Position numbers and translations under genes: made by a program. DNA of 18,120 nt from Nitrososphaera sp035547955 (GTDB lineage: Archaea > Thermoproteota > Nitrososphaeria > Nitrososphaerales > Nitrososphaeraceae): assembly GCA_035547955.1 (NCBI GenBank), contig DASZTR010000123.1, forward strand, positions 1 through 18,120. The letters run 5' to 3'. A model generated the notes under the pieces. That model ran no database searches, was not told the DNA's origin, and worked only from the letters and a program-made list of their open reading frames with translations. This document shows, piece after piece, positions 1 to 6,161 of this stretch (positions within the stretch are counted from its first letter, which is position 1; every line of letters begins with the position of its first letter).

Positions 1-544
1 GAACGGCGAGTACAACGTTGACAAAGGATATCACCTGCGTCGCGTTGCGCATGTGGAGCATATGCGATGACAAAAAGAACCCCATCGCGGACATCGAGCT
101 CCACAGGAGCACTATTGTAGCTATCAAAAGAGGTATCGCCACCAGCGGCGCGCCAAAATACATGACGAGGGCTGCAAGGACGGTCAGCGCCGGCAGGCCA
201 AACAGCAGTTCTGAAAGCGCGAGGCCCATCATGTACGTCAATGGCGAAACGGGTGAGGCTACAAAGATGTCCTGTATCTTGTATTCGGTCTTGTAGAACG
301 AAATATCCTGCCCTAGCGCAAGCCCATAGCCTACAAGGGCCATGACGAGGCTCCCGGCCACGGCATAGTGTGTGTACTGGCCATTACTCACCACGAACAA
401 CACGAACAAGAGCGAGAACGGGCTAATTGCGGTAAAGACTAGTGACATCGGGTTTCTCTGCAGCCATAGTATGCCTGTCGAATATGCTATCAGGCACGCC
501 TGCCTGATAGGCAGAGTCATGTTGTTGTTATTGCCATTGCTCAT
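1..544 (-). CDS. ABC-2 type transporter permease, partial (C-terminus outside window)
   Basis: This is the membrane subunit of an ABC-2 (DrrB-like) exporter and partners the ATPase encoded just upstream at 528-1463. Reading the minus strand from the ATG at 544 gives about 181 codons without a stop, so the gene runs off the left edge. The short polar start (MSNGNNNN) is followed by hydrophobic stretches typical of ABC-2 permeases. One example is the segment with FSLLFVLFVV; others follow a VASPVSPLTYMMG motif that resembles the conserved loop of this family. The start overlaps the ATPase stop codon (528-530) by 17 nt, so the two are probably translated from one mRNA. The substrate cannot be told from sequence. 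DrrB-like and ABC-2 multidrug or lipid exporters are both possible. The family call is fairly secure. Confidence 0.8.
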   Translation of the reverse strand, partial: MSNGNNNNMTLPIRQACLIAYSTGILWLQRNPMSLVFTAISPFSLLFVLFVVSNGQYTHYAVAGSLVMALVGYGLALGQDISFYKTEYKIQDIFVASPVSPLTYMMGLALSELLFGLPALTVLAALVMYFGAPLVAIPLLIATIVLLWSSMSAMGFFLSSHMLHMRNATQVISFVNVVLAV

Positions 545-1463
545 CTTGCTTTTCTTCTCCGGACTCCTTACCCACGAGAAACACGAATACGTCGTCAAGC
601 GTGACAGGCGAGACAGTAAAGGGCAGGTTCCTGCGTATAGCAAGCTCGGATAATTCCCTAATAGATGATTCGTAGGCGAACACCCGAACCGTGCCAGCGC
701 CAGTGTCCACCACCGACCCATATGACTTTAACGCGTCGCTGTCGAGTCCGTCCTTGACAATGTCGACGCGCATGTTATGCGGTATCACCTTGCGCAGTTC
801 CTGTATCGTGCCCTGTGCGATTATCGAGCCGTTGTCCACTATTACTATATAATCAGAGAGTATCTCTGCCTCGTCCATGTAATGGGTTGTTAAAAGTATC
901 GACCGGCCTTTTTGCTTCCAGTCCTTTATCGCAGACCAGACCTGCCTCCTTGACACGGGGTCAAGCCCTATGGTGGGCTCGTCAAGGAACAAGAGCTGCG
1001 TGTCGACTGCCATCGCCATTGCGACTAATATCTTTTGCTTCATGCCCCCTGACAGGTTCATCGCAGGCCGGTTCCGGGCATCCCACAGCTCCATCTTGCG
1101 CAGAAACTCCTCCGTCTTGTCCCTTGCAGATACCTTGCTTTCACCCCTTATCTGGAGCCAGTTGTACACGTGGTCCCAGGGGGTGAGCGCCCGCAGCGGC
1201 CTGCCCTCTTGCGGCACGATAGATACCAAGTATCGCAACTCTTTTGCCTGCCTTGCCACGTCATAACCGAGCACTCGCACAGAACCAGAAGTAGGCATGA
1301 GCTGCGTCGCACATATCCTGACAAACGTGGTCTTGCCCGCGCCGTTCCTGCCAAGGAGCGTAAAGACCCTACCAGACTCGACTTTGAGCGAGACATCAGA
1401 GAGTGCCGGGCGGCTGGATCCCTTGTACAGCTTTGTTATGCGCTCGGCCTCTATTGCAAACAC
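528..1463 (-). CDS. ABC transporter ATP-binding protein (DrrA-like, ABC-2 exporter)
   Basis: This 311-residue protein is the nucleotide-binding subunit that drives the adjacent permease by ATP hydrolysis. It shows Walker A GRNGAGKTT (38-46), a Q-loop glutamine near 85, signature LSGGMKQ (137-143), Walker B LLFLDEPT (157-164) and the switch histidine in LTTHYMDEAE (H194). The C-terminal ~90 residues after the ATPase core match the accessory domain of daunorubicin-resistance (DrrA-type) ATPases in length and position. The start is a GTG at 1463. A TATA-like stretch at 1501-1512 (minus strand CTATTTTATTTC) lies at a distance giving a leader of about 17 nt. The 3' end overlaps the permease start, so this is a two-gene operon. 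All catalytic motifs are intact. The exported substrate is unknown. Confidence 0.93.
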   Translation of the reverse strand: MFAIEAERITKLYKGSSRPALSDVSLKVESGRVFTLLGRNGAGKTTFVRICATQLMPTSGSVRVLGYDVARQAKELRYLVSIVPQEGRPLRALTPWDHVYNWLQIRGESKVSARDKTEEFLRKMELWDARNRPAMNLSGGMKQKILVAMAMAVDTQLLFLDEPTIGLDPVSRRQVWSAIKDWKQKGRSILLTTHYMDEAEILSDYIVIVDNGSIIAQGTIQELRKVIPHNMRVDIVKDGLDSDALKSYGSVVDTGAGTVRVFAYESSIRELSELAIRRNLPFTVSPVTLDDVFVFLVGKESGEEKQDEQWQ

Positions 1464-1500
1464 ACTGATGATACACGCGCCGCTCTAATGTAGAGTTTTT

Positions 1501-1512
1501 GAAATAAAATAG
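1501..1512 (-). promoter_or_regulatory. TATA-like box for the ABC exporter operon
   Basis: On the minus strand this reads CTATTTTATTTC. It lies about 40 nt before the GTG start at 1463, which predicts a transcript starting near 1480. This is inferred from spacing only. Confidence 0.4.
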
Positions 1513-1806
1513 GTCTACAAACTTTGCAAAAATAGCAAATGCCCTTTGCAGAGACCTTTCTGCATATACCCCACTTATCGCGCATGAAGGGATTTTGCAA
1601 AAGTCGTAGCAGGTACGCGTGTCGTGTTACAACAACCTTTTGACACAATTCTGTACACAACAATTAGAAGTTTTGACCCTAGAGCCTCTCGATAGACGGA
1701 TTATCGACGAGCCTTTTAAGCAAAGATGTCTAACAGATGTTTGTCAGGACCAATTAACTGACAGCAGCAAAACGACGACACGTCAGTAGAGCAAAAAACA
1801 TCATCT

Positions 1807-1882
1807 GCCCTATACATGATGAAGTAAAGACGAACCAGACCAATCCCAGGGATGCCCCTGTCAACCCAAGCCCTGACAGGGC
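1807..1882 (+). ncRNA. Candidate C/D-box guide RNA
   Basis: A perfect C box (ATGATGA, 1816-1822) and D box (CTGA, 1873-1876) are framed by a 5-bp terminal stem, GCCCT (1807-1811) with AGGGC (1878-1882), as needed for a kink-turn. Internal boxes are only degenerate: CAGA (1836-1839) as D' and GGATG (1850-1854) as C'. Total length fits archaeal C/D sRNAs. The position in a 484-nt spacer is compatible, but the boxes are short and chance is a real alternative. No rRNA target was checked. Confidence 0.22.
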
Positions 1883-1947
1883 GCTCCTGGTTACCTTCTC
1901 GCGATATGCAAATAAGCCCCATTTTGCCAACTAGTACTGCACACAAA

Positions 1948-2274
1948 ATGAAGCGAGAATTTGTAGTAGCCCGTATTGAAGCTTCCCAAGATGGCAGCCC
2001 ATATGTATACGTCACATTTAACGACCCAAAGGACTACAAGCCGGACAGGCCCATGAGCCCCTTTGGACAGAACACGATGGCGTTTTCATCCATAGAGGAT
2101 ATGATGAAGAACATGCCAAAGGTGATGGCAAGCATGCCCGGCATGTTTGGCGGAGGAGGCCTTACTGACACCCCGGTCATGAAGGTAAGCATGAAAGAGT
2201 ACGAGGATATGGGTATAAAGGTCGGCGACAAGGTTACAATCGAGGTACAGAAGATAGAATCGTCGGGCGTCTGA
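1948..2274 (+). CDS. Conserved-looking hypothetical protein, 108 aa
   Basis: I do not recognise the family with certainty. The ATG at 1948 is chosen over an in-frame ATG at 1852 because the upstream 32 codons look non-coding, and a TATA-like AT stretch at 1905-1915 would place the transcript start near 1935. The protein starts with a beta-rich segment (KREFVVARIEAS, then SPYVYVTF). A Met/Gly-rich middle follows (MMKNMPKVMASMPGMFGGGG). It ends in a second beta-rich region with KVGDKVTIEVQK, a pattern common in small OB-like or beta-barrel domains. No signal peptide or membrane segment is seen, so it is probably cytosolic. The layout loosely recalls arcadin-1-type proteins, but I cannot support that assignment. 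Codon use matches the neighbouring genes. It ends 49 nt before the protease gene and may be separately transcribed. Confidence 0.75.
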   Translation: MKREFVVARIEASQDGSPYVYVTFNDPKDYKPDRPMSPFGQNTMAFSSIEDMMKNMPKVMASMPGMFGGGGLTDTPVMKVSMKEYEDMGIKVGDKVTIEVQKIESSGV

Positions 2275-2288
2275 GCCGGGTGAGCCCT

Positions 2289-2300
2289 TAATTTAAATAC
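2289..2300 (+). promoter_or_regulatory. TATA box for the M50 protease gene
   Basis: The sequence TAATTTAAATAC is a strong archaeal TATA-like box. Counting ~26 nt from its centre puts transcription start near 2321, just before the TTG at 2324. This supports a leaderless or near-leaderless TTG start rather than the ATG at 2342. Confidence 0.6.
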
Positions 2301-2323
2301 GTATTCAGTGATATACCTGCTGT

Positions 2324-3550
2324 TTGGAACAGCAAAGAAAGATGCGCGCAGAGGTCAAGCTGCCACTCATACTCATCCATACCCCTTTTGGACTAGACTT
2401 CTTTGACAGGGTAGCCAGAGCTCCTGGCGCAAAGGCATGGGCGAAGGTAAACACGTACTTTATGCCCATCATAACGGTCCTTGCGATTTTTCTTATACTT
2501 GGCTCGCTTGCAGTGCTTTTTGCAAACTCTGAGGCAAGAGCAGGCATACGAGGAGTCGGACCGCAGGCAAACCTGCTCATACCAGGCCTTAACCCATACC
2601 TCCCCATAACCTATGGATGGGCAGCACTTGTAATAACAATCATAATCCACGAAACAGGGCACGGAATTGTTGCCAGGGTGTATAACATACGAGTTGACTC
2701 GACGGGGCTCGTGCTATTCCTCGGGATACCAATAGGTGCGTTTGTCAACATTGAACGAGATGAGCTTGCCAAGGCGACCCTCAAGCAAAAGAGCGCGGTG
2801 CTAACCGCAGGCCCACTCAACAACATGATACTTGCAGGTGCGTCGCTCCTTGCCCTGTTTCTGGTAATGTCGACGCTCACGCCGCTCCCGCCGGCCCCCG
2901 GCGAGCCGCAGTCTGGAATAGCGGTAATCAGTGTGAGCCCCAACTCGCTGGCCCAGTCCATCGGCCTCCCACAAGGCGCAATCATACAGGAGGTCGCTGG
3001 TCAGAGGGTAAAGCAGCTTGAAGATTTGGGAAATGTATTGCATGCAAACCTTGGCAGGACCATAGACATCAGTTGGGTAGACAAATCGGGCAACAACGCA
3101 ATGACCAAGCAAGCTACGCTCCCCGGTTCCGTTGAGCCTGGCAAGGGCATACTGGGCATTACCGTGTCAAGCCTGCCGCCAGACGCAGGTGCAGCACTTG
3201 CGAAGTACAAGAGCCAGTTTGGCTCAAACCCACTCGCGTTGCTCCTCCCACCCACGATACAGGAGGGCCTCATTCCCTACTCTGACTTGATGACGCCAAA
3301 GTACGTGTCCACGATCGGCCCGGCATGGTCGCCCATTGCGAACACATTGTTCTGGCTATGGTTCATCAATTTTAACGTCGGCATATTCAACGCGCTGCCG
3401 ATAGGGCCGCTCGATGGCGGTCAGCTATACAGCTCACTCATAGAGAAGAAGATAAAATCGCAGGTCTTGGCCAGGAACGCCGCCACGATGCTTACGATAG
3501 CAATGGTCGCAATCGTAGCAGCGTCGATACTGCTTCCGTACGTGATATAA
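2324..3550 (+). CDS. Site-2 protease-like membrane metalloprotease (M50 family) with PDZ domain
   Basis: This 408-residue intramembrane zinc protease belongs to the family that cleaves membrane-bound regulators (S2P/RseP-type regulated proteolysis). The zinc motif HETGH (109-113) lies in a hydrophobic segment. The second conserved motif, NALPIGPLDGG (356-366, Asp364 as the expected third zinc ligand), lies near the C-terminus. Membrane segments are seen around 46-68, 98-120, 157-185, 333-360 and 386-406. Between them, about 195-285 resembles a PDZ domain, with SGIAVISVSPNSLAQSIGL and GAIIQEVAGQ. The TTG start at 2324 is favoured by the TATA box at 2289-2300; ATG at 2342 would remove six residues. 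All catalytic residues are present. The substrate is unknown, and no obvious membrane-bound transcription factor or anti-sigma-like partner is adjacent. Confidence 0.92.
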   Translation: MEQQRKMRAEVKLPLILIHTPFGLDFFDRVARAPGAKAWAKVNTYFMPIITVLAIFLILGSLAVLFANSEARAGIRGVGPQANLLIPGLNPYLPITYGWAALVITIIIHETGHGIVARVYNIRVDSTGLVLFLGIPIGAFVNIERDELAKATLKQKSAVLTAGPLNNMILAGASLLALFLVMSTLTPLPPAPGEPQSGIAVISVSPNSLAQSIGLPQGAIIQEVAGQRVKQLEDLGNVLHANLGRTIDISWVDKSGNNAMTKQATLPGSVEPGKGILGITVSSLPPDAGAALAKYKSQFGSNPLALLLPPTIQEGLIPYSDLMTPKYVSTIGPAWSPIANTLFWLWFINFNVGIFNALPIGPLDGGQLYSSLIEKKIKSQVLARNAATMLTIAMVAIVAASILLPYVI

Positions 3551-3763
3551 GAAGCAATATGAAGCAGGAACGGCGGTACAGGGGCCAAACAAAAAAGATC
3601 TAGATCAGCACTTGAAAGAAGGGTTGAGTCAACACAACTTTTATGACTGACGCGAGGAGGATTCACCACAATCTTATTTGCGGCAACCAAGCGATAGGAG
3701 GTTAGACGTCGGTAGTGGCGGCGGGTATAGACCAGAACCTAAGAGAAAACAAGCAGATCTGTA
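3551..3763. other. Spacer downstream of the protease gene
   Basis: I see no convincing gene here. A 20-codon ORF starting at 3642 (ATGACTGACGCG) follows a TTTTAT tract but is too short to support. Base composition falls from the GC-rich protease gene into an AT-richer region that continues to about 6.1 kb. Confidence 0.5.
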
Positions 3764-4078
3764 ATGATACAAACAACATTTCATGCAAAAGATGGCCTCG
3801 TCAGTCCAGTCTTCAAGGGGCTCAAAATCAGAATTCGCAAGGTGACAATCCTGAATGAAAAGGACTGTATCAAGGTCAAACAAAAATGGGGGTTTGACAA
3901 GAAGGATTGGGTAGAAATCCATTACTCACTACGAGTGCTGGGACATGCATGGCTAGCAAATGGGAAAGACTCTTGCTGGATAAAGATGAACCACTTAGGA
4001 TTAATAGCAAGCCCTTTCATTCTAAAGCTAGAAAGGACAGGTGACGTCTTGTCGTATGAGCCGCCATACGTCGGCTAG
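3764..4078 (+). CDS. Doubtful small hypothetical protein, 104 aa
   Basis: This is an open frame from the ATG at 3764 to the TAG at 4076-4078. The product is Lys- and Trp-rich and mixed in character (WGFDKKDWVEIHYSLRVLG, then KDSCWIKMNHLGLIASPFIL). I recognise no domain, signal peptide or membrane segment. The C-terminal half has hydrophobic and charged alternation compatible with a small folded beta protein. No clear TATA box or ribosome-binding site precedes it, and codon use is less GC-biased than in neighbouring housekeeping genes. It could be a real accessory gene of the low-GC island, a remnant, or chance. Confidence 0.35.
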   Translation: MIQTTFHAKDGLVSPVFKGLKIRIRKVTILNEKDCIKVKQKWGFDKKDWVEIHYSLRVLGHAWLANGKDSCWIKMNHLGLIASPFILKLERTGDVLSYEPPYVG

Positions 4079-4260
4079 GACAAGTGCGCGCTGCCACCTA
4101 TCCAATTTTCTCGTCATTGTCTGAGCTAATAAGGATTAGGGGTTAAATGATATTCCAGAAACTACGTTGAAGTATCTTAACGAGCATGAACCTGTCTTAT
4201 TATGCAACACAAGGTATCTAAGACAACATGAAATGTAATTGGCCGTGCGGCGGGCCAGCT
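4079..4260. other. Spacer before repeat array A
   Basis: No gene is seen. The stretch is AT-rich until about 4240, then turns abruptly GC-rich (GGCCGTGCGGCGGGCC) just before the iterated array at 4261. Together with array A it separates the doubtful 104-aa ORF from the exported-protein operon. Confidence 0.5.
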
Positions 4261-4340
4261 AGCCCGCGACCTGCAACATTAGCCCGCGGTACGCAACAGC
4301 CAAAGAAATTGCTGACGAGCACGCGGGTACGCAACGGAAC
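4261..4340 (+). repeat. Iterated-unit array, copy A (three ~18-nt units)
   Basis: Three related units are seen: AGCCCGCGACCTGCAACA (4261-4278), AGCCCGCGGTACGCAACA (4281-4298) and AGCACGCGGGTACGCAACG (4318-4336). They start 20 and 37 nt apart. A direct copy of the same arrangement lies at 5958-6036. The array ends 8 nt beyond the stop codon of the minus-strand gene at 4348. Confidence 0.8.
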
Positions 4341-4347
4341 TTTCTAT

Positions 4348-4986
4348 CTAGAGGGACTTTGCTATCTTTACTAACTCCTGTAAAGGTACGAACCCTTCAA
4401 TATGCGTGATCTTTCCCTGTTCGTAGATTCTGAGCCTCGCAGTCATGTCAAAGTTGTTTGTAATTACTTTTCCGTCAGGGAATTTTGCAGTCTGGACGCC
4501 TCCGTTGACAACAGGCTCATTTCCCCATGCAAGCTTGCCATTGATGTCGATCAGCTGGGGCTTCAGTGCAGGATTTGTTTCCAGGATATGGTTGAAATCG
4601 TCAATGGCGAATTGTGTGGCATTGGTGACTTCGGGCCTGTCACCGAGTCTAAACAGGATTGCCCCTCTGCTGATGGATGCGGCGTTTATTGGGTCCACCT
4701 GATAGGTACTTCTGTCAACTGTCTGGTTCCAGAATACAACATTGGCCTCGCCTGATTCGACTATTCCACACTTGTATTCATAGGAGGTTGGCAAGTAATC
4801 AGGGACTTTGAAGGCGAGTTTCAGTCCTTGGACCTCTGAGAGCGGAAGGCAGCCGTCGTTTGCAACAGGTTGCGTTGATGTTTGGGCAACGTTTGTTGCC
4901 GCGAAAGCTGTAACAAAGACTCCAACGGCAATCAATCCTGCGATGAAAACGATTCGCGATGTTTTGCTTTTATTTTTGTTTTCCAT
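4348..4986 (-). CDS. Exported/membrane-anchored protein with DUF4367-like C-terminus
   Basis: This 212-residue protein has a basic N-terminus (KNKSKTSR) and one hydrophobic segment at about 12-31 (VFIAGLIAVGVFVTAFAA), so it is exported or N-terminally anchored with the rest outside. The KVPDYLPTSY stretch (60-69) and the final LRIYEQGKITHIEGFVPLQELVKIAKSL region resemble the DUF4367 type of extracytoplasmic domain. That match is by eye. Two cysteines (46, 73) could form a disulfide. It is the second gene of a minus-strand operon: its ATG is 18 nt after the stop of the 5005-5760 gene, with a GGAG about 11 nt before the start, suggesting Shine-Dalgarno-dependent internal initiation. The function is unknown. 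The pairing suggests the two proteins act together at the cell surface. Confidence 0.82.
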   Translation of the reverse strand: MENKNKSKTSRIVFIAGLIAVGVFVTAFAATNVAQTSTQPVANDGCLPLSEVQGLKLAFKVPDYLPTSYEYKCGIVESGEANVVFWNQTVDRSTYQVDPINAASISRGAILFRLGDRPEVTNATQFAIDDFNHILETNPALKPQLIDINGKLAWGNEPVVNGGVQTAKFPDGKVITNNFDMTARLRIYEQGKITHIEGFVPLQELVKIAKSL

Positions 4987-5004
4987 TTTTTATTCACTCT
5001 CCAT

Positions 5005-5760
5005 TCAACCGGGCAGTCCATACACCGCACCATCTCTAATTCCGCTGCATGAGTTTGTGGAAGCAGAGTTTCCTGTCTTGAGTTGGTCTTGGCTAGGGCT
5101 TGCAAACTCGACTTGACCATAGGTACCGGTACTACCTAACGTGCTACAATACTTTCCGCCAGAGTTGGATGAAAGGTTGCTCCAAGTGCTGCCGCTCTTG
5201 TACTGGACTGTATTGAATATCCCGACGATACTATTCTTTGTAGAATCAGTCGATGCGCTATTTGTAGTTGCTTGATACGAAGGATGCCCTTGAACAAAGT
5301 TTGTTATGCAGACGTCGCTATCCCAACCTTGCGTAGAGGTATATCTGAGCCAACATCCTAGCCCATTATAATATACCTGATACGTAGTTGCCGATGTTGG
5401 CGTTGTGCTACCTACGTCATATCCTTGAGTGCCGGCAACCGAATCCCAATAGTACTTTAGCTCAACGTATACAGGAGATGTCTGTCCTAGTGGAATATAC
5501 TTTGCTGGTCCCGCGCCGGCTGCACCATAAGAATTATCTATGGCGTAGACTCCATGGTATTCAAAGCTCCTTGCCCTCCACCAATCAGTTTCTGTCAGGA
5601 CAACGCTCGGATGGGGCCGCGTCAGTGTGGCTCTTGCCCCCACTTCCCAAGGACTGGTGCTATGTTTTTCCCATCCGCTTCGTGTGGGCGGAAAATTCAG
5701 TGCATTGGCAACTTGCGAGATACCAGCCACGAATGCAGTTGAGGCCATTACAAATGACAA
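5005..5760 (-). CDS. Exported Ser/Thr/Tyr/Gly-rich protein with four cysteines
   Basis: This is an unrecognised exported protein of about 251 residues. The hydrophobic segment followed by AGISQVANA (about 12-20) looks like a signal peptide with cleavage after ANA. The mature part is rich in Tyr, Trp, Ser, Thr, Gly and Asn, as in beta-rich extracellular proteins. It has four cysteines (136, 151, 205, 238), enough for two disulfides. The only canonical start between the upstream in-frame stop and the signal core is the TTG at 5760. That start leaves no basic n-region, whereas the codons just upstream read KKQKTEAIAIVLSF, a perfect n-region with no start codon. The true 5' end may therefore be frameshifted or use a non-canonical start. 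It is the first gene of the operon with 4348-4986. Confidence 0.75.
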   Translation of the reverse strand: MSFVMASTAFVAGISQVANALNFPPTRSGWEKHSTSPWEVGARATLTRPHPSVVLTETDWWRARSFEYHGVYAIDNSYGAAGAGPAKYIPLGQTSPVYVELKYYWDSVAGTQGYDVGSTTPTSATTYQVYYNGLGCWLRYTSTQGWDSDVCITNFVQGHPSYQATTNSASTDSTKNSIVGIFNTVQYKSGSTWSNLSSNSGGKYCSTLGSTGTYGQVEFASPSQDQLKTGNSASTNSCSGIRDGAVYGLPG

Positions 5761-5957
5761 AACGATTGCGATGGCTTCAGTCTTCTGTTTCTTGCTTAGT
5801 GATGAATGTTGTAGAACTTTCTATCACCTGACCTCAATAGTAGAAACCAATAGATCAACTCTCTGTATTTGGCTATCTATGATGACATTTGCCCTGTTAT
5901 TGGCACACTTCTCGATACACAGACAGAAAATCTAAGTTGCGCGGGTTTTACCGTTAC

Positions 5958-6036
5958 AGCCCGCGACCTGCAACAATAGCACGCGGGATGCAACAGTTGG
6001 CCTAAGTTAAGAAAACACGCGGCTACGCAACAGAAC
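5958..6036 (+). repeat. Iterated-unit array, copy B (three ~18-nt units)
   Basis: The units are AGCCCGCGACCTGCAACA (5958-5975), AGCACGCGGGATGCAACA (5978-5995) and AACACGCGGCTACGCAACA (6014-6032). They start 20 and 36 nt apart, nearly the spacing of copy A at 4261-4340, and the orientation is the same. The DNA between units 2 and 3 differs from copy A. An inverted partial unit, GTTGCGCGGG (5937-5946), precedes it. The array ends about 15 nt before the probable fttA TATA box. Confidence 0.8.
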
Positions 6037-6044
6037 TCGATGAG

Positions 6045-6060
6045 TATATGCTTTTATACC
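6045..6060 (+). promoter_or_regulatory. Probable TATA box for fttA
   Basis: TATATGCTTTTATACC is the best TATA-like element before fttA and predicts transcription from about 6080. That leaves a leader of roughly 80 nt before the TTG at 6162, longer than elsewhere in the window. Repeat array B lies immediately upstream of it. Confidence 0.45.
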
Positions 6061-6161
6061 TGAATGGAGGAGTTAAGCTGACTTATAGCTGGCTTGTGCC
6101 GAGGCATTTTCTACAGCACAATACTTGGCATAGCTGGATGAAAGGTAAATGAGGCAAGAAC

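Noticed and set aside
1852..1947. Upstream ATG extending the 108-aa gene by 32 residues
   Set aside because: The extra part looks non-coding and precedes the likely TATA element. The ATG at 1948 begins a conserved-looking beta strand.
1451..2015. Minus-strand open frames of 70 and 99 codons in the 1464-1947 spacer
   Set aside because: Cys-rich, unpatterned products with no promoter fit. The second runs antisense into the 1948 gene.
3642..3704. 20-codon ORF after a TTTTAT tract
   Set aside because: Too short, with no motif and no independent support.
5388..5935. Plus-strand open frames opposite the exported-protein gene
   Set aside because: They lie antisense to a signal-peptide-bearing gene and have no coherent domain. 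The minus-strand gene explains the openness.
4261..6036. Iterated units as a CRISPR array
   Set aside because: Only three units per copy, ~18 nt long, with 2-nt and ~18-nt gaps and degenerate sequence. No cas genes are present. This is not CRISPR architecture.
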